From NCBI GenBank assembly GCA_035517775.1, contig DATIYF010000124.1, forward strand, positions 1 through 36,741: DNA of 36,741 bases. Reading direction: 5' to 3'. How positions within the stretch are numbered: position 1 is the first letter of the stretch; each line of letters starts with the position of its first letter. The notes below the pieces were generated by a model. It ran no database searches and was not told the DNA's origin. It worked only from the letters and a program-made list of their open reading frames with translations. Source of the stretch: DATIYF01 sp035517775 (GTDB taxonomy: Bacteria > Acidobacteriota > Terriglobia > Terriglobales > Acidobacteriaceae). A program made the translations under genes and the position numbers. Below are positions 6,574 to 15,142 of this stretch, in pieces.

Positions 6574-6972
6574 CTAGTGCAATCGCGGCGCGCAGTTCTG
6601 ACTCGCCTGCTTGAGCAGGGCGCCGGCGCACTCGGCCAGCATTGCGATGCCGTCTTCTTTGGAAACCACCACGCTGACTCCCGCGGCGAAAGCTTCTTCC
6701 TCCAGGAAGCGGTCTTTGAACATGGTGAAAAGAAGCATCGGGACCCCCGGCCGTTCGCGCTTCAGGGCGCGCGCCGCCTCCAGGCCGTTCATCACCGGCA
6801 TGGAAAAATCGAGCACGATCAGGTCGGGGTGAAGCTGCCGTTCTTTCTCGATGAGCTCGCGGCCGTTTGTCGCCTCGCCGCAGATGGTACAGTCCAGGCT
6901 GCGCTCCAGTACCTTGCGAATGGCGCGCCGAATGGCTTCGTTATCATCCGCGATCAGAATCGCTTTCTGCAT
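6574..6972 (-). CDS. Single-domain response regulator (receiver only)
   Basis: A CheY-like receiver of 132 residues with no output domain. The acidic pocket is visible in AILIADDNEAIR, the phosphoacceptor aspartate in LIVLDFSMPVMNG (about residue 54), the switch Thr in LLFTMF and the conserved lysine in VVVSKED. Two in-frame ATGs lie 6 nt apart. GGGAG ends immediately before the first (6978) but is properly spaced from the second, so 6972 (MQKAILIADD) is chosen. No cognate kinase is adjacent. Such proteins usually act by phosphotransfer or by binding a partner. Confidence 0.9.
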   Translation of the reverse strand: MQKAILIADDNEAIRRAIRKVLERSLDCTICGEATNGRELIEKERQLHPDLIVLDFSMPVMNGLEAARALKRERPGVPMLLFTMFKDRFLEEEAFAAGVSVVVSKEDGIAMLAECAGALLKQASQNCAPRLH

Positions 6973-6982
6973 AAACATCTCC

Positions 6983-7005
6983 CAGAATAATGGGATTCTG
7001 ATATA
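6983..7005 (-). promoter_or_regulatory. Inverted repeat and -10-like box upstream of the receiver gene
   Basis: The arms cagaat (6983-6988) and attctg (6995-7000) are a perfect inverted repeat with a 6-bp spacer. It directly follows a minus-strand -10-like TATATC (7005-7000) and overlaps the predicted transcription start, a layout typical of an operator. No good -35 was found. Confidence 0.35.
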
Positions 7006-7166
7006 CCCACGTCGTTAGCACAATCGGGTCGTTCCAGTATTACTTTTGGGAGGGCAATGCAGCGCCAAATTTCAACGCGGCCCGGGACCGCCGGACCTTA
7101 TTTCTAATAAATCCTGCCAGGGGCCCAGTGTCCTGTTACGGTGCACACGAAAAATGCGCGGCTGTT

Positions 7167-7172
7167 TATAAT
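7167..7172 (+). promoter_or_regulatory. Predicted -10 box for lysS
   Basis: A perfect TATAAT lies 55 bp before the lysS start. No convincing -35 is present at 16-18 bp; the closest is TGCACA at 19 bp. Confidence 0.4.
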
Positions 7173-7227
7173 CGCACTTTCTAATTTTTCAGAGCCAGGC
7201 GCGAGCTAGCGCGAAGGATACCGGACC

Positions 7228-8778
7228 TTGGGACTCAACGAAGAGATTTACAAACTGCGCCGCGAAAAGCTGAAGCAGATCGAGGCGCTTGGCCAGCAGG
7301 CCTATCCGCGGAAATACGCGTTGACTCACACCCTTCCGCAGATTCTCGCCGAGTACGGCGAAAAATCAGCCCAGGAGCTGGAAAACCCCCGCGTCAACGT
7401 GCGCGTGGCCGGACGCATCATGGCAATCCGCCTCATGGGCAAGGCCGGCTTCGCCCATCTGCAGCAGAACGGCAAACGCCTGCAAATTTACGTTAAGAAA
7501 GATGCGGTCGGCGAAAAGGGCTTTGAGCTTTACAAGCTGCTCGATCTGGGCGACCACATCGGCGTAAGCGGCTATCTCTTCCGCACCAAAACCGGCGAGC
7601 TGACGGTCCACGTCGAAGAGATCACGTTTCTCTCCAAAGACCTGCTTCCGCTACCCGAGAAGTGGCACGGGCTCACCGATATCGAGCTGCGCTATCGCCA
7701 GCGCTATGTGGACCTGGTGATGAACCCGGAAGTCCGGGAGGTCTTTCTCAAGCGCAGCAAGCTCCTGCACTCGCTGCGGAGCTTTATGGACTCCCGCGGC
7801 TTCGTGGAGGTCGAAACTCCGATGATGCAGCCCATCGCCGGCGGCGCCGTGGCGCGGCCGTTCGTCACCCACCACAACACGCTCGATATGGACCTCTTCC
7901 TCCGCATCGCGCCCGAGCTGTATCTCAAGCGCCTGACCGTGGGCGGCTTCGACCGCGTCTATGAAATCAATCGCAGCTTCCGTAACGAGGGCCTGGGCTG
8001 GCGCTGGAATCCCGAGTTCACCATGCTCGAGTTCTACCAGGCCTATGCGAACTATCGCGACGTCATGGATTTGACGCAGGAACTGATCACGCAAGCCGCG
8101 AAAGATGTGACCGGCGGAACGAAAACCAAATGGGGCGAGCAGGAGATTGACTGGGCCAACTGGCGGCGCATGACCATGCGCGAAGCGATTATTCACTTCT
8201 GGCCCGAAGCAGCGGGAGCGAAACCGGAGATAGCCGATTTTGCCTCGCAAGATTCCGTGCGGCGCCTGGTCGAGCGTTACAACACGGCCTGCGCCCACGT
8301 GGCCTATGATCCCAATGAACCGGCTGGCAAGACCGTTGCGAATCTCTTCGACGCCGTGGCCGAGCCGCACTTGACTCAGCCGACCATCATCTACGAATTC
8401 CCGACCGCCATCTCCCCGCTCTCCAAGCAGAAGCCAGACGAGCCGGAGTGGACCGAGCGCTTCGAAATCTTCATCGGGCAGATGGAGATTTCCAACGGCT
8501 TCAGCGAGCTCAACGATCCCGAGGAGCAGCGCCGCCGCTTCGAGCAGCAGTTAAGAGAGCGCGAGCGCGGCGACGAAGAAGCCCACCAGATGGATGAAGA
8601 TTACATCCGTGCGCTCTCCTATGGCATGCCACCGGCCGGCGGCGTGGGCGTTGGCGTGGACCGCCTCTGCATGCTGCTGACCGACTCGCACACCATCCGC
8701 GACGTGATTCTTTTCCCGCTGCTGCGTCCGGAAAAACACTTAGCCGCAGACGGCACGGACAAGACCGAGCAGCCTTAG
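7228..8778 (+). CDS. lysS: Lysyl-tRNA synthetase (class II)
   Basis: Charges tRNA-Lys with lysine in the cytoplasm. The 516 residues comprise an N-terminal OB-fold anticodon-binding domain (about residues 55-135, RVNVRVAGRIMAIRLMGKAG) and a class II catalytic domain. Motif 1 is around residues 191-210 (GFVEVETPMMQPIAGGA), motif 2 at 251-270 (FRNEGLGWRWNPEFTMLEFY) and motif 3 at about 466-503 (GGVGVGVDRLCMLL, ending IRDVILFPLLRPE). The start is a TTG at 7228 preceded by a GAAGGA-type Shine-Dalgarno sequence; no ATG fits. In motif 2 the usual His before NPEFT is Trp260, which is unusual. Monocistronic, with a hairpin after the stop. Confidence 0.97.
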   Translation: MGLNEEIYKLRREKLKQIEALGQQAYPRKYALTHTLPQILAEYGEKSAQELENPRVNVRVAGRIMAIRLMGKAGFAHLQQNGKRLQIYVKKDAVGEKGFELYKLLDLGDHIGVSGYLFRTKTGELTVHVEEITFLSKDLLPLPEKWHGLTDIELRYRQRYVDLVMNPEVREVFLKRSKLLHSLRSFMDSRGFVEVETPMMQPIAGGAVARPFVTHHNTLDMDLFLRIAPELYLKRLTVGGFDRVYEINRSFRNEGLGWRWNPEFTMLEFYQAYANYRDVMDLTQELITQAAKDVTGGTKTKWGEQEIDWANWRRMTMREAIIHFWPEAAGAKPEIADFASQDSVRRLVERYNTACAHVAYDPNEPAGKTVANLFDAVAEPHLTQPTIIYEFPTAISPLSKQKPDEPEWTERFEIFIGQMEISNGFSELNDPEEQRRRFEQQLRERERGDEEAHQMDEDYIRALSYGMPPAGGVGVGVDRLCMLLTDSHTIRDVILFPLLRPEKHLAADGTDKTEQP

Positions 8779-8786
8779 GACGCCCT

Positions 8787-8855
8787 GTCATTTCGAGCAA
8801 CGCCGGAGCGTTCAACTCCGGCGAAGCCGGGAAAGCTCTAAGTAGATTTTGCGTT
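8787..8855. repeat. Palindromic GTCATTTCGAGC-type element after lysS
   Basis: The sequence starts gtcatttcgagc and contains a perfect 8-bp stem, cgccggag (8801-8808) with ctccggcg (8816-8823), around a 7-nt loop, followed by aagccggga. It begins 9 bp after the lysS stop and may double as its terminator, although no T-tract follows. A related element, gtcattccgg...cggaatcac, lies at 36321-36404. The rest of the 287-bp gap up to 9065 shows nothing recognisable. Confidence 0.5.
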
Positions 8856-9065
8856 CAACCGGCCCTTTCTACAGTTAATTCCTTTGGTTCCCCCTCTTGC
8901 CATTGCACTGGAAATGGTGCAGTGGGCAGCCTACACTTCCTGCCATTCGGGCTCAACAACAGGCGGCGCTATCGTAGCGTTCAGGACGCCTCCAGAACGC
9001 TGGGTCGATAGCGCTTTGCCGTTTCCCCTGGGCGCGCCTCGACTCACCCGCAGCAACCTGCAAAT

Positions 9066-10715
9066 CTAGAACGAATAAATCAGGTCGAATTCCTGGCGCC
9101 TGAGATTAGGCTCGACCTCTCCCGGCGCGACCCCGGTTGCGAGCACCGCATGCTCCAGGCTGCTGTTGAGTGTTCGCCCAAACCACAGCGTGTACTGCGC
9201 CGTCACTCGTGCCTGCGGCCGCCACATGGCATAGATTCGCTGCTGCAGCACGTTGGTGGGGGCGCGCTCGTCGCTTTCCGCCCAGGAGGCGAGAATCGCA
9301 TCCTGCTCCAGCCTCCAGTAGGAGTAGCCGAACTGCAAATCACCTTTGCTCTTTGACTGCCCCAGGCTGATCTCGCCCAGATACCCCTTGCTCTGCGAGC
9401 CCAGGCTGGCGAGAGCGGCGCCGCTGGTGCTGAGCGGATGGCTGGCCGCCTTCAGGTTGTCTTCAATTTCCAGAACCAGGTTCAGGGGCAAGCGCTTGCT
9501 GCCAGTATCAATCTGGTTGTTGAGAATGAAGTCTGCGTATTCGAAGCCCGAGAGGAAGTGAGACTTCCCGCTGGCATCCTGATACGTGGCATTGGTCATG
9601 CCATTGGCGGCGAAGGCGCAGGGCGCCGTACTCGGCAAAAGTACGCCGGTAGAGCAACCCGGCCCCTCCCCGCCCGCTTGCGTGGCGAATGTGGAAGCAT
9701 TGAGCAGCGCATCCACAAAGCGCCAATCCAGCAATAGGAAGGAAGGTGTGGTGGTGAGCGGCCCGAGTTTCACTACGCCGGAGACTTGTCCGCCCAGGCC
9801 GAAAGAATCATCGCCCTTCGAGACTTCGTTGTAGAGCAACTGAATGCCCTGCACGGTAAAGGTCTTGAGCACCGGCGAGTTCAGGTCGAAGGAGAACTTT
9901 TCGTTGAAGCCTTCGGGATTGATATCGGGATCGAAGGTCAGCGAAGTTCTCTGCCAGGGGAACGCGAACTTGCCTCCGGTCAGCGAGAGCCACTTGGCGC
10001 CGGTGGGGTTGAAGGTCACGTAGCCGCGATCCAGGCCGATGGTTTTGCGGTCGAAGTTGTTGGTAAAGGTCTCGTTGGTGGTGGTGGGGTCGCCCAGTGA
10101 ACCCGTGGCCAGGGCAAAGCCGCCAACGAAAGACTCGTTCAGCTTGCCCTCGAGGCCAAAGCGCACCCGAATGCGCGCCCGGTTGCGGGTAATAACGCCC
10201 TCCTGGAAGAAGTCCTCGCCCCGCACCCGCACGTCGCCGCTGAAGCGAAACCGGCCAAGAATGTCGCGCAAAGCGCTGACCTGCTTTTCCTCATCTTTCT
10301 GCTTACTGCTGATCAGCGAAAGCCCGGTTTTGGCCTCGACCGCATTGGCGGAAGCTTCGTCAGCTGCCCGCTGCGCTTCGCTGGCCGAGTTCTGCGCCTG
10401 ACCGGCCGCGGCCTGCGCCTCGCTCGTACCCTGCTGCGCCTTCTGGAGAGCGGCATTGGCCTGCTGCGTAGCCTCCAGCACTTGCTGCAACTGGGATTTG
10501 AATTGCTCCAGTTGCTGCTGTTGGGTCTGCAGTTGTTGCTGCTGCGCCGCAACCAGGTTGTGCAGGGCTTCGATCTCCGCCTGCTCCGCCGAGGCGCGTG
10601 CCGCCACTGTCTTGTGCCTTGGCCTTGGTTTGGCGGGTGCGGATTGTGCGAACACGACGGCGCTGAGCAGCCATAACGTCGTGATCGCCTTGAGGCTCAC
10701 ATGTTTCCGTTTCAT
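9066..10715 (-). CDS. Putative outer-membrane porin with N-terminal coiled coil
   Basis: A 549-residue exported protein. It has a signal peptide (basic start, then ITTLWLLSAVVFAQSAPA). Next comes a long Gln/Ala-rich coiled coil (about residues 42-150), then a beta-barrel (from about 155) with alternating hydrophobic strands beginning FRFSGDVRVRGED. The last residues, EFDLIYSF, end in Phe as in BAM-assembled barrels. It resembles the putative-porin families in which an N-terminal coiled coil trimerises at the peptidoglycan. AGGAGA stands 7 nt before the ATG at 10715. It lies 166 bp downstream of a nitrate/sulfonate-type ABC importer in the same orientation, so it may provide the outer-membrane entry route for that substrate; this is inference. 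Confidence 0.82.
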   Translation of the reverse strand: MKRKHVSLKAITTLWLLSAVVFAQSAPAKPRPRHKTVAARASAEQAEIEALHNLVAAQQQQLQTQQQQLEQFKSQLQQVLEATQQANAALQKAQQGTSEAQAAAGQAQNSASEAQRAADEASANAVEAKTGLSLISSKQKDEEKQVSALRDILGRFRFSGDVRVRGEDFFQEGVITRNRARIRVRFGLEGKLNESFVGGFALATGSLGDPTTTNETFTNNFDRKTIGLDRGYVTFNPTGAKWLSLTGGKFAFPWQRTSLTFDPDINPEGFNEKFSFDLNSPVLKTFTVQGIQLLYNEVSKGDDSFGLGGQVSGVVKLGPLTTTPSFLLLDWRFVDALLNASTFATQAGGEGPGCSTGVLLPSTAPCAFAANGMTNATYQDASGKSHFLSGFEYADFILNNQIDTGSKRLPLNLVLEIEDNLKAASHPLSTSGAALASLGSQSKGYLGEISLGQSKSKGDLQFGYSYWRLEQDAILASWAESDERAPTNVLQQRIYAMWRPQARVTAQYTLWFGRTLNSSLEHAVLATGVAPGEVEPNLRRQEFDLIYSF

Positions 10716-10863
10716 TAATTGTCTCCTTGGGCCTTGGCCCGCGATTGAGGGAGTCGACTACGGCAATTTGTGATTACAAGTAAGTCTATCTAGTAGCTTG
10801 TGTTTAGAATCGCATTTCGAGTCATGACGAGGGCCAGCTTCACAAATTACGCAGGAAATCAGC

Positions 10864-10880
10864 CCGGCCGGAAAGGCCGG
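10864..10880 (-). terminator. GC hairpin after the ABC permease gene
   Basis: On the minus strand the permease stop is followed after 1 nt by a 6-bp perfect stem, CCGGCC/GGCCGG, with a 5-nt loop. There is no T-run, so it could be a weak terminator or an mRNA-stabilising hairpin that separates the importer genes from the porin gene. Confidence 0.35.
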
Positions 10881-10881
10881 C

Positions 10882-11643
10882 TTACGCGGCCGGCGCCAGC
10901 CCCCACCTGTGCTGCAGGCGGCGCTCCAGGGTACGAAATACCAGGCCGTCCACCACGTAGCCGATGGCGATAATCAGAATCATGACGGCCAGCACCTGGC
11001 TCATGTCATTCAGGTCGCGCCCGGTCATAAGTAGTTGGCCCAGCCCCAGGCTGACGAAAATCATCTCCCCCGAGATCAGCGAGCGCCAGGCAAAGGCCCA
11101 GCCCTGTTTCAGTCCCGAAAGAATGAACGGCAGGCTGGCTGGAAGCAGAACGTACCAGAAAAGGCGAAGGCCGGATGCGCCCAGGTTACGCCCCGCCATG
11201 CCGTAGATTTTAGGCATCTGGTGCCGGCCGGCCTCCATGGCGATGGTCACCGACAGCAGCGAGCCCATCACCACCACAAAGATGATCGCCTTCTCCGTGA
11301 GTCCAAACCACAACACCGCCAGCGGCAGCCAGCAGATGCTGGGCAGGCTCTGCAGGCTTACCAGCAGGCCGCCCATTGTTTCTTCCAGGAATTTGTTGCT
11401 GGCCACGCCCAGGCCCAGAATCATTCCCAGGATTACCGACAGTCCGTAACCCAGCAGCATCCTTCGCATGCTCACGCTGATTCCGATCCAGAAGCTGTGA
11501 TCGGCGAAGCCAGCCCACAGCGATTGCAGCACGCTTTCCGGCGAAGGAAAGATGTAGGGCGGCCAGATTCTGAGTTTCGCCACCAGGGCCCATACCCCGA
11601 TCAGAACGGCATAGAAGGCGGCATGCTTGGCAAGGCGTTTCAT
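10882..11643 (-). CDS. ABC importer permease, nitrate/sulfonate/taurine type
   Basis: A 253-residue inner-membrane permease of the SsuC/TauC/NrtB family with about six transmembrane helices. Family features are the N-terminal RIWPPYIFPSPESVLQSLW and the cytoplasmic coupling segment MAGRNLGASGLRLFWYVLLP (EAA loop), followed by ILSGLKQGWAFAWRSLISGE. The start ATG overlaps the ATPase stop by 4 nt (ATGA). It pairs with the ATPase and binding protein encoded upstream. The substrate cannot be read from the permease; aliphatic sulfonates or taurine are likely given the family and the regulator. Confidence 0.92.
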   Translation of the reverse strand: MKRLAKHAAFYAVLIGVWALVAKLRIWPPYIFPSPESVLQSLWAGFADHSFWIGISVSMRRMLLGYGLSVILGMILGLGVASNKFLEETMGGLLVSLQSLPSICWLPLAVLWFGLTEKAIIFVVVMGSLLSVTIAMEAGRHQMPKIYGMAGRNLGASGLRLFWYVLLPASLPFILSGLKQGWAFAWRSLISGEMIFVSLGLGQLLMTGRDLNDMSQVLAVMILIIAIGYVVDGLVFRTLERRLQHRWGLAPAA

Positions 11644-12551
11644 AGCTCTGTCGAACCCCCGTATTCGGCCTGCAGCGATCTGTTGATCTCTTCCCGCAGA
11701 TCATCGAGAATTTCGCGCGCCGTCCTGGCCACGGCAACGTCTTCCAGATGCCGCGGCCGTTGCAGGTCAATGGCATACTCGCGCTTGACCCGTCCTGGGC
11801 GAAAAGTGAACACGGCTACCCGCCCACCCAACCGGACCGCCTCGCGCACGTTGTGGGTAACAAAAACAATCGTGCGCCCAGTCTCGGCCCAAATGCGCTC
11901 CAGTTCGTCGTGCAAAAGATCGCGGGTCTGAGCGTCGAGCGCGGCGAAAGGCTCGTCCATCAGCAGAACATCGGGCTCGGTGGCCAGGGCGCGGGCCAAA
12001 GCCACACGCTGACGCATGCCCCCCGAAAGCTGGTGGGTGTAGCTGTCTTTGAACTGCGAAAGATGCACCAGGCGCAGATAATGCTGCGTCTTCTGCTCCC
12101 GCTCGGCGCGCGTCAAGCCTTTCATTTTCATGCCGAACTCGACGTTTCCTCCCACCGTGAGCCAGGGAAACAGGCCGAGCTCTTGGAAGATGAGGATGCG
12201 GTCAGTGCCGGGGCCGCTCGCCGGTTTGCCATCCACCAGCACTTTGCCGGAGCTTGCGGAATGCAGTCCGGCAATCAGGTGAAGCAACGTGGACTTTCCG
12301 CAGCCCGAGGGACCGACGATGCAGAGAAACTCGCCCGCCTGTACCTGCAGGTCAATCGAGTCCAGAGCCAGCAGGCGAGAATCGTTCTCTGCGGCGTAGC
12401 TCAGCGAAACGTCCTGTAGTGATAGTTTGGGAGTCGCGGGCGCCGCCGGTCGAGCGGCGACGATCGCCATGCGATCGCTCTTGCGATATTCGGCTCGTAT
12501 CGGTGCCCTGAGACCTGTCGCGCGAGGGTTTGTGCTCAGATTCGTGCTCAT
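11640..12551 (-). CDS. ABC importer ATPase, nitrate/sulfonate/taurine type
   Basis: A 303-residue nucleotide-binding protein of the SsuB/TauB family. It has Walker A GPSGCGKST (about residue 79), Q-loop FQELGLFPWLTV, signature LSGGMRQRVALARA, Walker B VLLMDEPFAALD and switch His in FVTHNVREAVRLG. The N-terminus carries roughly 40 extra residues before the domain (SLQDVSLSYA). The first ATG (12551) is kept because it overlaps the binding-protein stop by 4 nt (ATGA). A later Met28 is an alternative start that would remove most of the extension. Confidence 0.93.
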   Translation of the reverse strand: MSTNLSTNPRATGLRAPIRAEYRKSDRMAIVAARPAAPATPKLSLQDVSLSYAAENDSRLLALDSIDLQVQAGEFLCIVGPSGCGKSTLLHLIAGLHSASSGKVLVDGKPASGPGTDRILIFQELGLFPWLTVGGNVEFGMKMKGLTRAEREQKTQHYLRLVHLSQFKDSYTHQLSGGMRQRVALARALATEPDVLLMDEPFAALDAQTRDLLHDELERIWAETGRTIVFVTHNVREAVRLGGRVAVFTFRPGRVKREYAIDLQRPRHLEDVAVARTAREILDDLREEINRSLQAEYGGSTEL

Positions 12552-13558
12552 TGAATCGGCTTCCTTCCCTTCTCCGCCAGCACCTGGTTGAGAAGCGTGA
12601 GATCGTAGATGCCCGAAAGATCGGGCATTTGCCGCCCCAGAAAGCCCAGCTGATAAGCGTGCCGGGCTGAGGTCAGCAGGCTGCTGCGCAGGGGATCGTA
12701 GGTGACTTCCATTCGTCCGAAGGCTTCATCGAGCACAGCAGCCGAAAGCGGCTTTCCCGTTTCCTTGCCAATCTGCTCGTTCAGGATCTTCTTCGATTCC
12801 GCAAGGTGAGCATTGATCCAGTCAGTCAGCTCGACATGCGCCTGCAGCCAGCGCTTCACCAGGTCAGGATGCTCGTGCAGAAACTTTGTGCTCACCACCA
12901 GATTGGTGATGACAAACTGCCCATGCGGCCAGAGATCGCGCTCATCGAGAAAGATGCGGCCGTTGCCTTCCCGCTCCAGCCGCGTGGCCCAGGGTTCCGG
13001 CGCCCAGGCGGCATCAAGCTGCTTCTTGAGGAACAAAGTCAGCTGATCGGCATTGGCGATCGGCATCACCTGCACGTCCCCGCCTTTGTCCGTGGTCTTC
13101 AGCCCGTGCGCCTGCAGCCAGGCTCGCAGGGCAACGTCCTGGGTATTGCCGAGCTGCGGCGAGGCCACGCGTTTGCCATGAAAATCCTCCGGCTTCTCGA
13201 TACCCGAGTCCTTGCGCACGACCAGGGCAACTCCGCCGCTCGCTGCTCCTGCCACAATGCGCAGCGCCTCTCCCTGCGAACGAACATAGCCGGTGACGGC
13301 TGGATTGGGCCCGACGTAGGCCATGTCAATGGCCCCGGCAAACAGCGCCTCAATGGCGGCCGGGCCGGCATTGAAGCTCGTCCATTCGATCCTGACGTTT
13401 GGGCCCAGGGCCTTTTCGAACCAGCCATTGGCCTTCCCCACCATGGGTTGGGCGTGGGTTATGTTGGGAAACGCCCCCACCCGAATCACGGTCTGGCCAA
13501 AGGCCGAAGCGCCCAGAAGCACGAGCAAAAATGCATGAAGCCACGTGTTTCCCTTCAT
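12548..13558 (-). CDS. ABC importer substrate-binding protein (NMT1/SsuA-like)
   Basis: A 336-residue periplasmic binding protein. The signal peptide is MKGNTWLHAFLLVLLGASAFGQ. The mature part begins TVIRVGAFPNITHAQPMVGK and has the family's VRIEWTSFNAGPAAIEALFAG and IDMAYVGPNPAV segments. These match SsuA/TauA/NrtA-like proteins that bind sulfonates, taurine or nitrate at the domain interface. There is no lipobox cysteine, so it is probably soluble in the periplasm. Its ATG overlaps the stop of the Rrf2 gene (ATGA), placing it second in the operon. The ligand is not determinable by eye. Confidence 0.92.
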   Translation of the reverse strand: MKGNTWLHAFLLVLLGASAFGQTVIRVGAFPNITHAQPMVGKANGWFEKALGPNVRIEWTSFNAGPAAIEALFAGAIDMAYVGPNPAVTGYVRSQGEALRIVAGAASGGVALVVRKDSGIEKPEDFHGKRVASPQLGNTQDVALRAWLQAHGLKTTDKGGDVQVMPIANADQLTLFLKKQLDAAWAPEPWATRLEREGNGRIFLDERDLWPHGQFVITNLVVSTKFLHEHPDLVKRWLQAHVELTDWINAHLAESKKILNEQIGKETGKPLSAAVLDEAFGRMEVTYDPLRSSLLTSARHAYQLGFLGRQMPDLSGIYDLTLLNQVLAEKGRKPIQ

Positions 13559-14076
13559 GGCTGGCCCCGAGGCGTGTCGTTCGCGGCCATGGAGAGCAGG
13601 CGGGGTTTCTTGTCTCGCTTCCGGTTGGTGAGAGGCTTCTTACCGGAGTGGCCCTTCGATTTGGCCGCGTGCCGGCCGGCAATATCCGCCAGGGTGGTGT
13701 GCTCCAGAATTCTGGCCGCGGCATCCCGCACCGCAAGAAACACCCGGTACAGTGAACGGTGCTCAGCGTCGCGGTCAATGAGGGAGCGCAGTTGCTCGGC
13801 GTCTCCGAAGGGCGCCAGCGGGCCGTCAATCAGGCGGATGATTTCGCTCAGGCGCACCTCTGAGGGCGCGCGCCGCAGGCGATACCCGCCCTTGGCCCCG
13901 CGCACGCTTTCCACGATGCGCGCATTCTTGAGTTCGAGCAGGATGAGCTCCAGAAATTTCTCCGGCAGCCCTTCTTCATACGCAATATCCCGTATGCGGA
14001 TGGCCCCCTGGTTATAGGAGCGGGCCAGCATCATCAGGGCTTGCAGGGCGTACAGGCCTTTTTGCGAGATCTTCAT
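13555..14076 (-). CDS. Rrf2-family transcriptional regulator without cysteines
   Basis: A 173-residue DNA-binding regulator. The N-terminal winged helix carries the Rrf2 pattern MKISQKGLYALQALMMLA, then RIRDIAYEEGLPEKFLELIL and the wing VRGAKGGYRLRR. IscR and NsrR hold an Fe-S cluster through three cysteines in the linker; this protein contains no cysteine at all, which resembles CymR, the sulfur-metabolism Rrf2 regulator of Firmicutes. The last 40 residues are a basic Lys/Arg tail. It is the first gene of an operon with a sulfonate/taurine-type importer, so control by sulfur supply with autoregulation is a reasonable inference. Confidence 0.9.
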   Translation of the reverse strand: MKISQKGLYALQALMMLARSYNQGAIRIRDIAYEEGLPEKFLELILLELKNARIVESVRGAKGGYRLRRAPSEVRLSEIIRLIDGPLAPFGDAEQLRSLIDRDAEHRSLYRVFLAVRDAAARILEHTTLADIAGRHAAKSKGHSGKKPLTNRKRDKKPRLLSMAANDTPRGQP

Positions 14077-14092
14077 AGCCCTATATTCCCAT

Positions 14093-14117
14093 AATGTCCA
14101 TTATTTTACTAGACATT
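14093..14117 (-). promoter_or_regulatory. Candidate operator/promoter of the Rrf2-ABC operon
   Basis: An AT-rich inverted repeat, aatgtc (14093-14098) and gacatt (14112-14117) with a 13-bp spacer, is centred on a minus-strand -10-like TAAAAT (14108-14103) 26 bp before the Rrf2 start codon. It stands out from the GC-rich surroundings. Overlap with the -10 would suit a repressor; the operon's own Rrf2 protein is the obvious candidate. No strong -35 was found. Confidence 0.5.
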
Positions 14118-14226
14118 TATTAGGAAAAAACTTGGAACTTCAATCAGAAGAGTGTGCAAGGCTTTGCGCAGGCAAGAAGATCTTAGGGTTTACACCGGCA
14201 GGCTTAAGGTCAGGACCGTAAGGCAA

Positions 14227-14985
14227 TCACCCCAGGCGCAGGACTTCCACCGTAATGTTATCCGGGCCGCCGCGCTGCTTGGCCAGGTTCACCAGGGTCT
14301 GGCAGGCCTCGCTCAACTCATCGCTCTGCACGGCCGCCTGAATTTCCGTCTCGCTCACCAGGCTCCACAGACCGTCGCAGCAGAGTATGAGCGTGTCTCG
14401 CGCTTCGAGGGGCAGGGGTTGCTCCGGGCACTCGGGAGAAACTTCAGTGCCGGCGCCGAGCGCCGCCGTAAGAATATGGCGCTGGGGATGAGAAGCCGCT
14501 TCTTCAGGGCTGATGATTCCCTGGTCCACCAGGCGCCCGACGTAGGAGTGATCGCGGGTAAGGCGGTAGATTTTCGATTCGCGCGCCAGGTATAGGCGGC
14601 TGTCGCCCACGTGGGCAAAGTACAGCTCATGCGGAAGCACAGCGACGGCGGTGCACGTCGTCCCCATCCCTGCCAGCTCAGGATGCGACGCCGAGTGCTG
14701 TTGGATGCGCTGGTGCGCGGCATGAAATCCCGCCAGCAGCAGCGCTCGCGGGCCGCCCCCATCCGGCCCGGCATAGACCTGCTCGATCGTCTCTACCGCG
14801 ATGCGGCTGGCCTCCTGCCCGCCTTCATACCCGCCCATGCCATCGGCCAGGGTGGCAAGCCGGCCGCGCTGCGCAAACAATTCATCGCTGGCCGGCTCCC
14901 AGTAAGAATACCGGTCTTCGTTATTCGCCCGCTGGCAGCCCACGTCGCTCAGGCCGGCCACTTCAACCCCCGGTCGAATCCGCAT
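14227..14985 (-). CDS. PP2C-family serine/threonine protein phosphatase
   Basis: A 252-residue soluble phosphatase of the PPM/Stp1 type that removes phosphate from Ser/Thr using two metal ions. All motifs are present: GLSDVGCQRANNEDR, ADGMGGYEGGQEAS (metal-binding Asp and Gly), GTTCTAV, HVGDSRLYL, LTRDHSYV, ILTAALG, LCCDGLW and GGPDNITVEV. The ATG at 14985 is chosen; the frame is open further upstream to a TTG at 15018, but GGGGAG lies just before the ATG. No partner kinase gene is adjacent. It is divergent from the ABC/two-component operon. Confidence 0.93.
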   Translation of the reverse strand: MRIRPGVEVAGLSDVGCQRANNEDRYSYWEPASDELFAQRGRLATLADGMGGYEGGQEASRIAVETIEQVYAGPDGGGPRALLLAGFHAAHQRIQQHSASHPELAGMGTTCTAVAVLPHELYFAHVGDSRLYLARESKIYRLTRDHSYVGRLVDQGIISPEEAASHPQRHILTAALGAGTEVSPECPEQPLPLEARDTLILCCDGLWSLVSETEIQAAVQSDELSEACQTLVNLAKQRGGPDNITVEVLRLG

Positions 14986-15142
14986 CACTCCCCGCGTGGT
15001 TTGGCCTCCGCCTTCCAACCTGACTCCTAACTCCGTATCACTCGATTAGTGTATCTGGGTCTGCCACAAAGATTGTCACTGGAATGCCCCGGCGCCCGTG
15101 CCCCCGGATTATATAACCAGCCATTTATCTCCCTTCCCGCCG

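Noticed and set aside
8884..9069. 61-codon frame after lysS
   Set aside because: No start signal, no recognisable features, and it overlaps the end of the porin gene.
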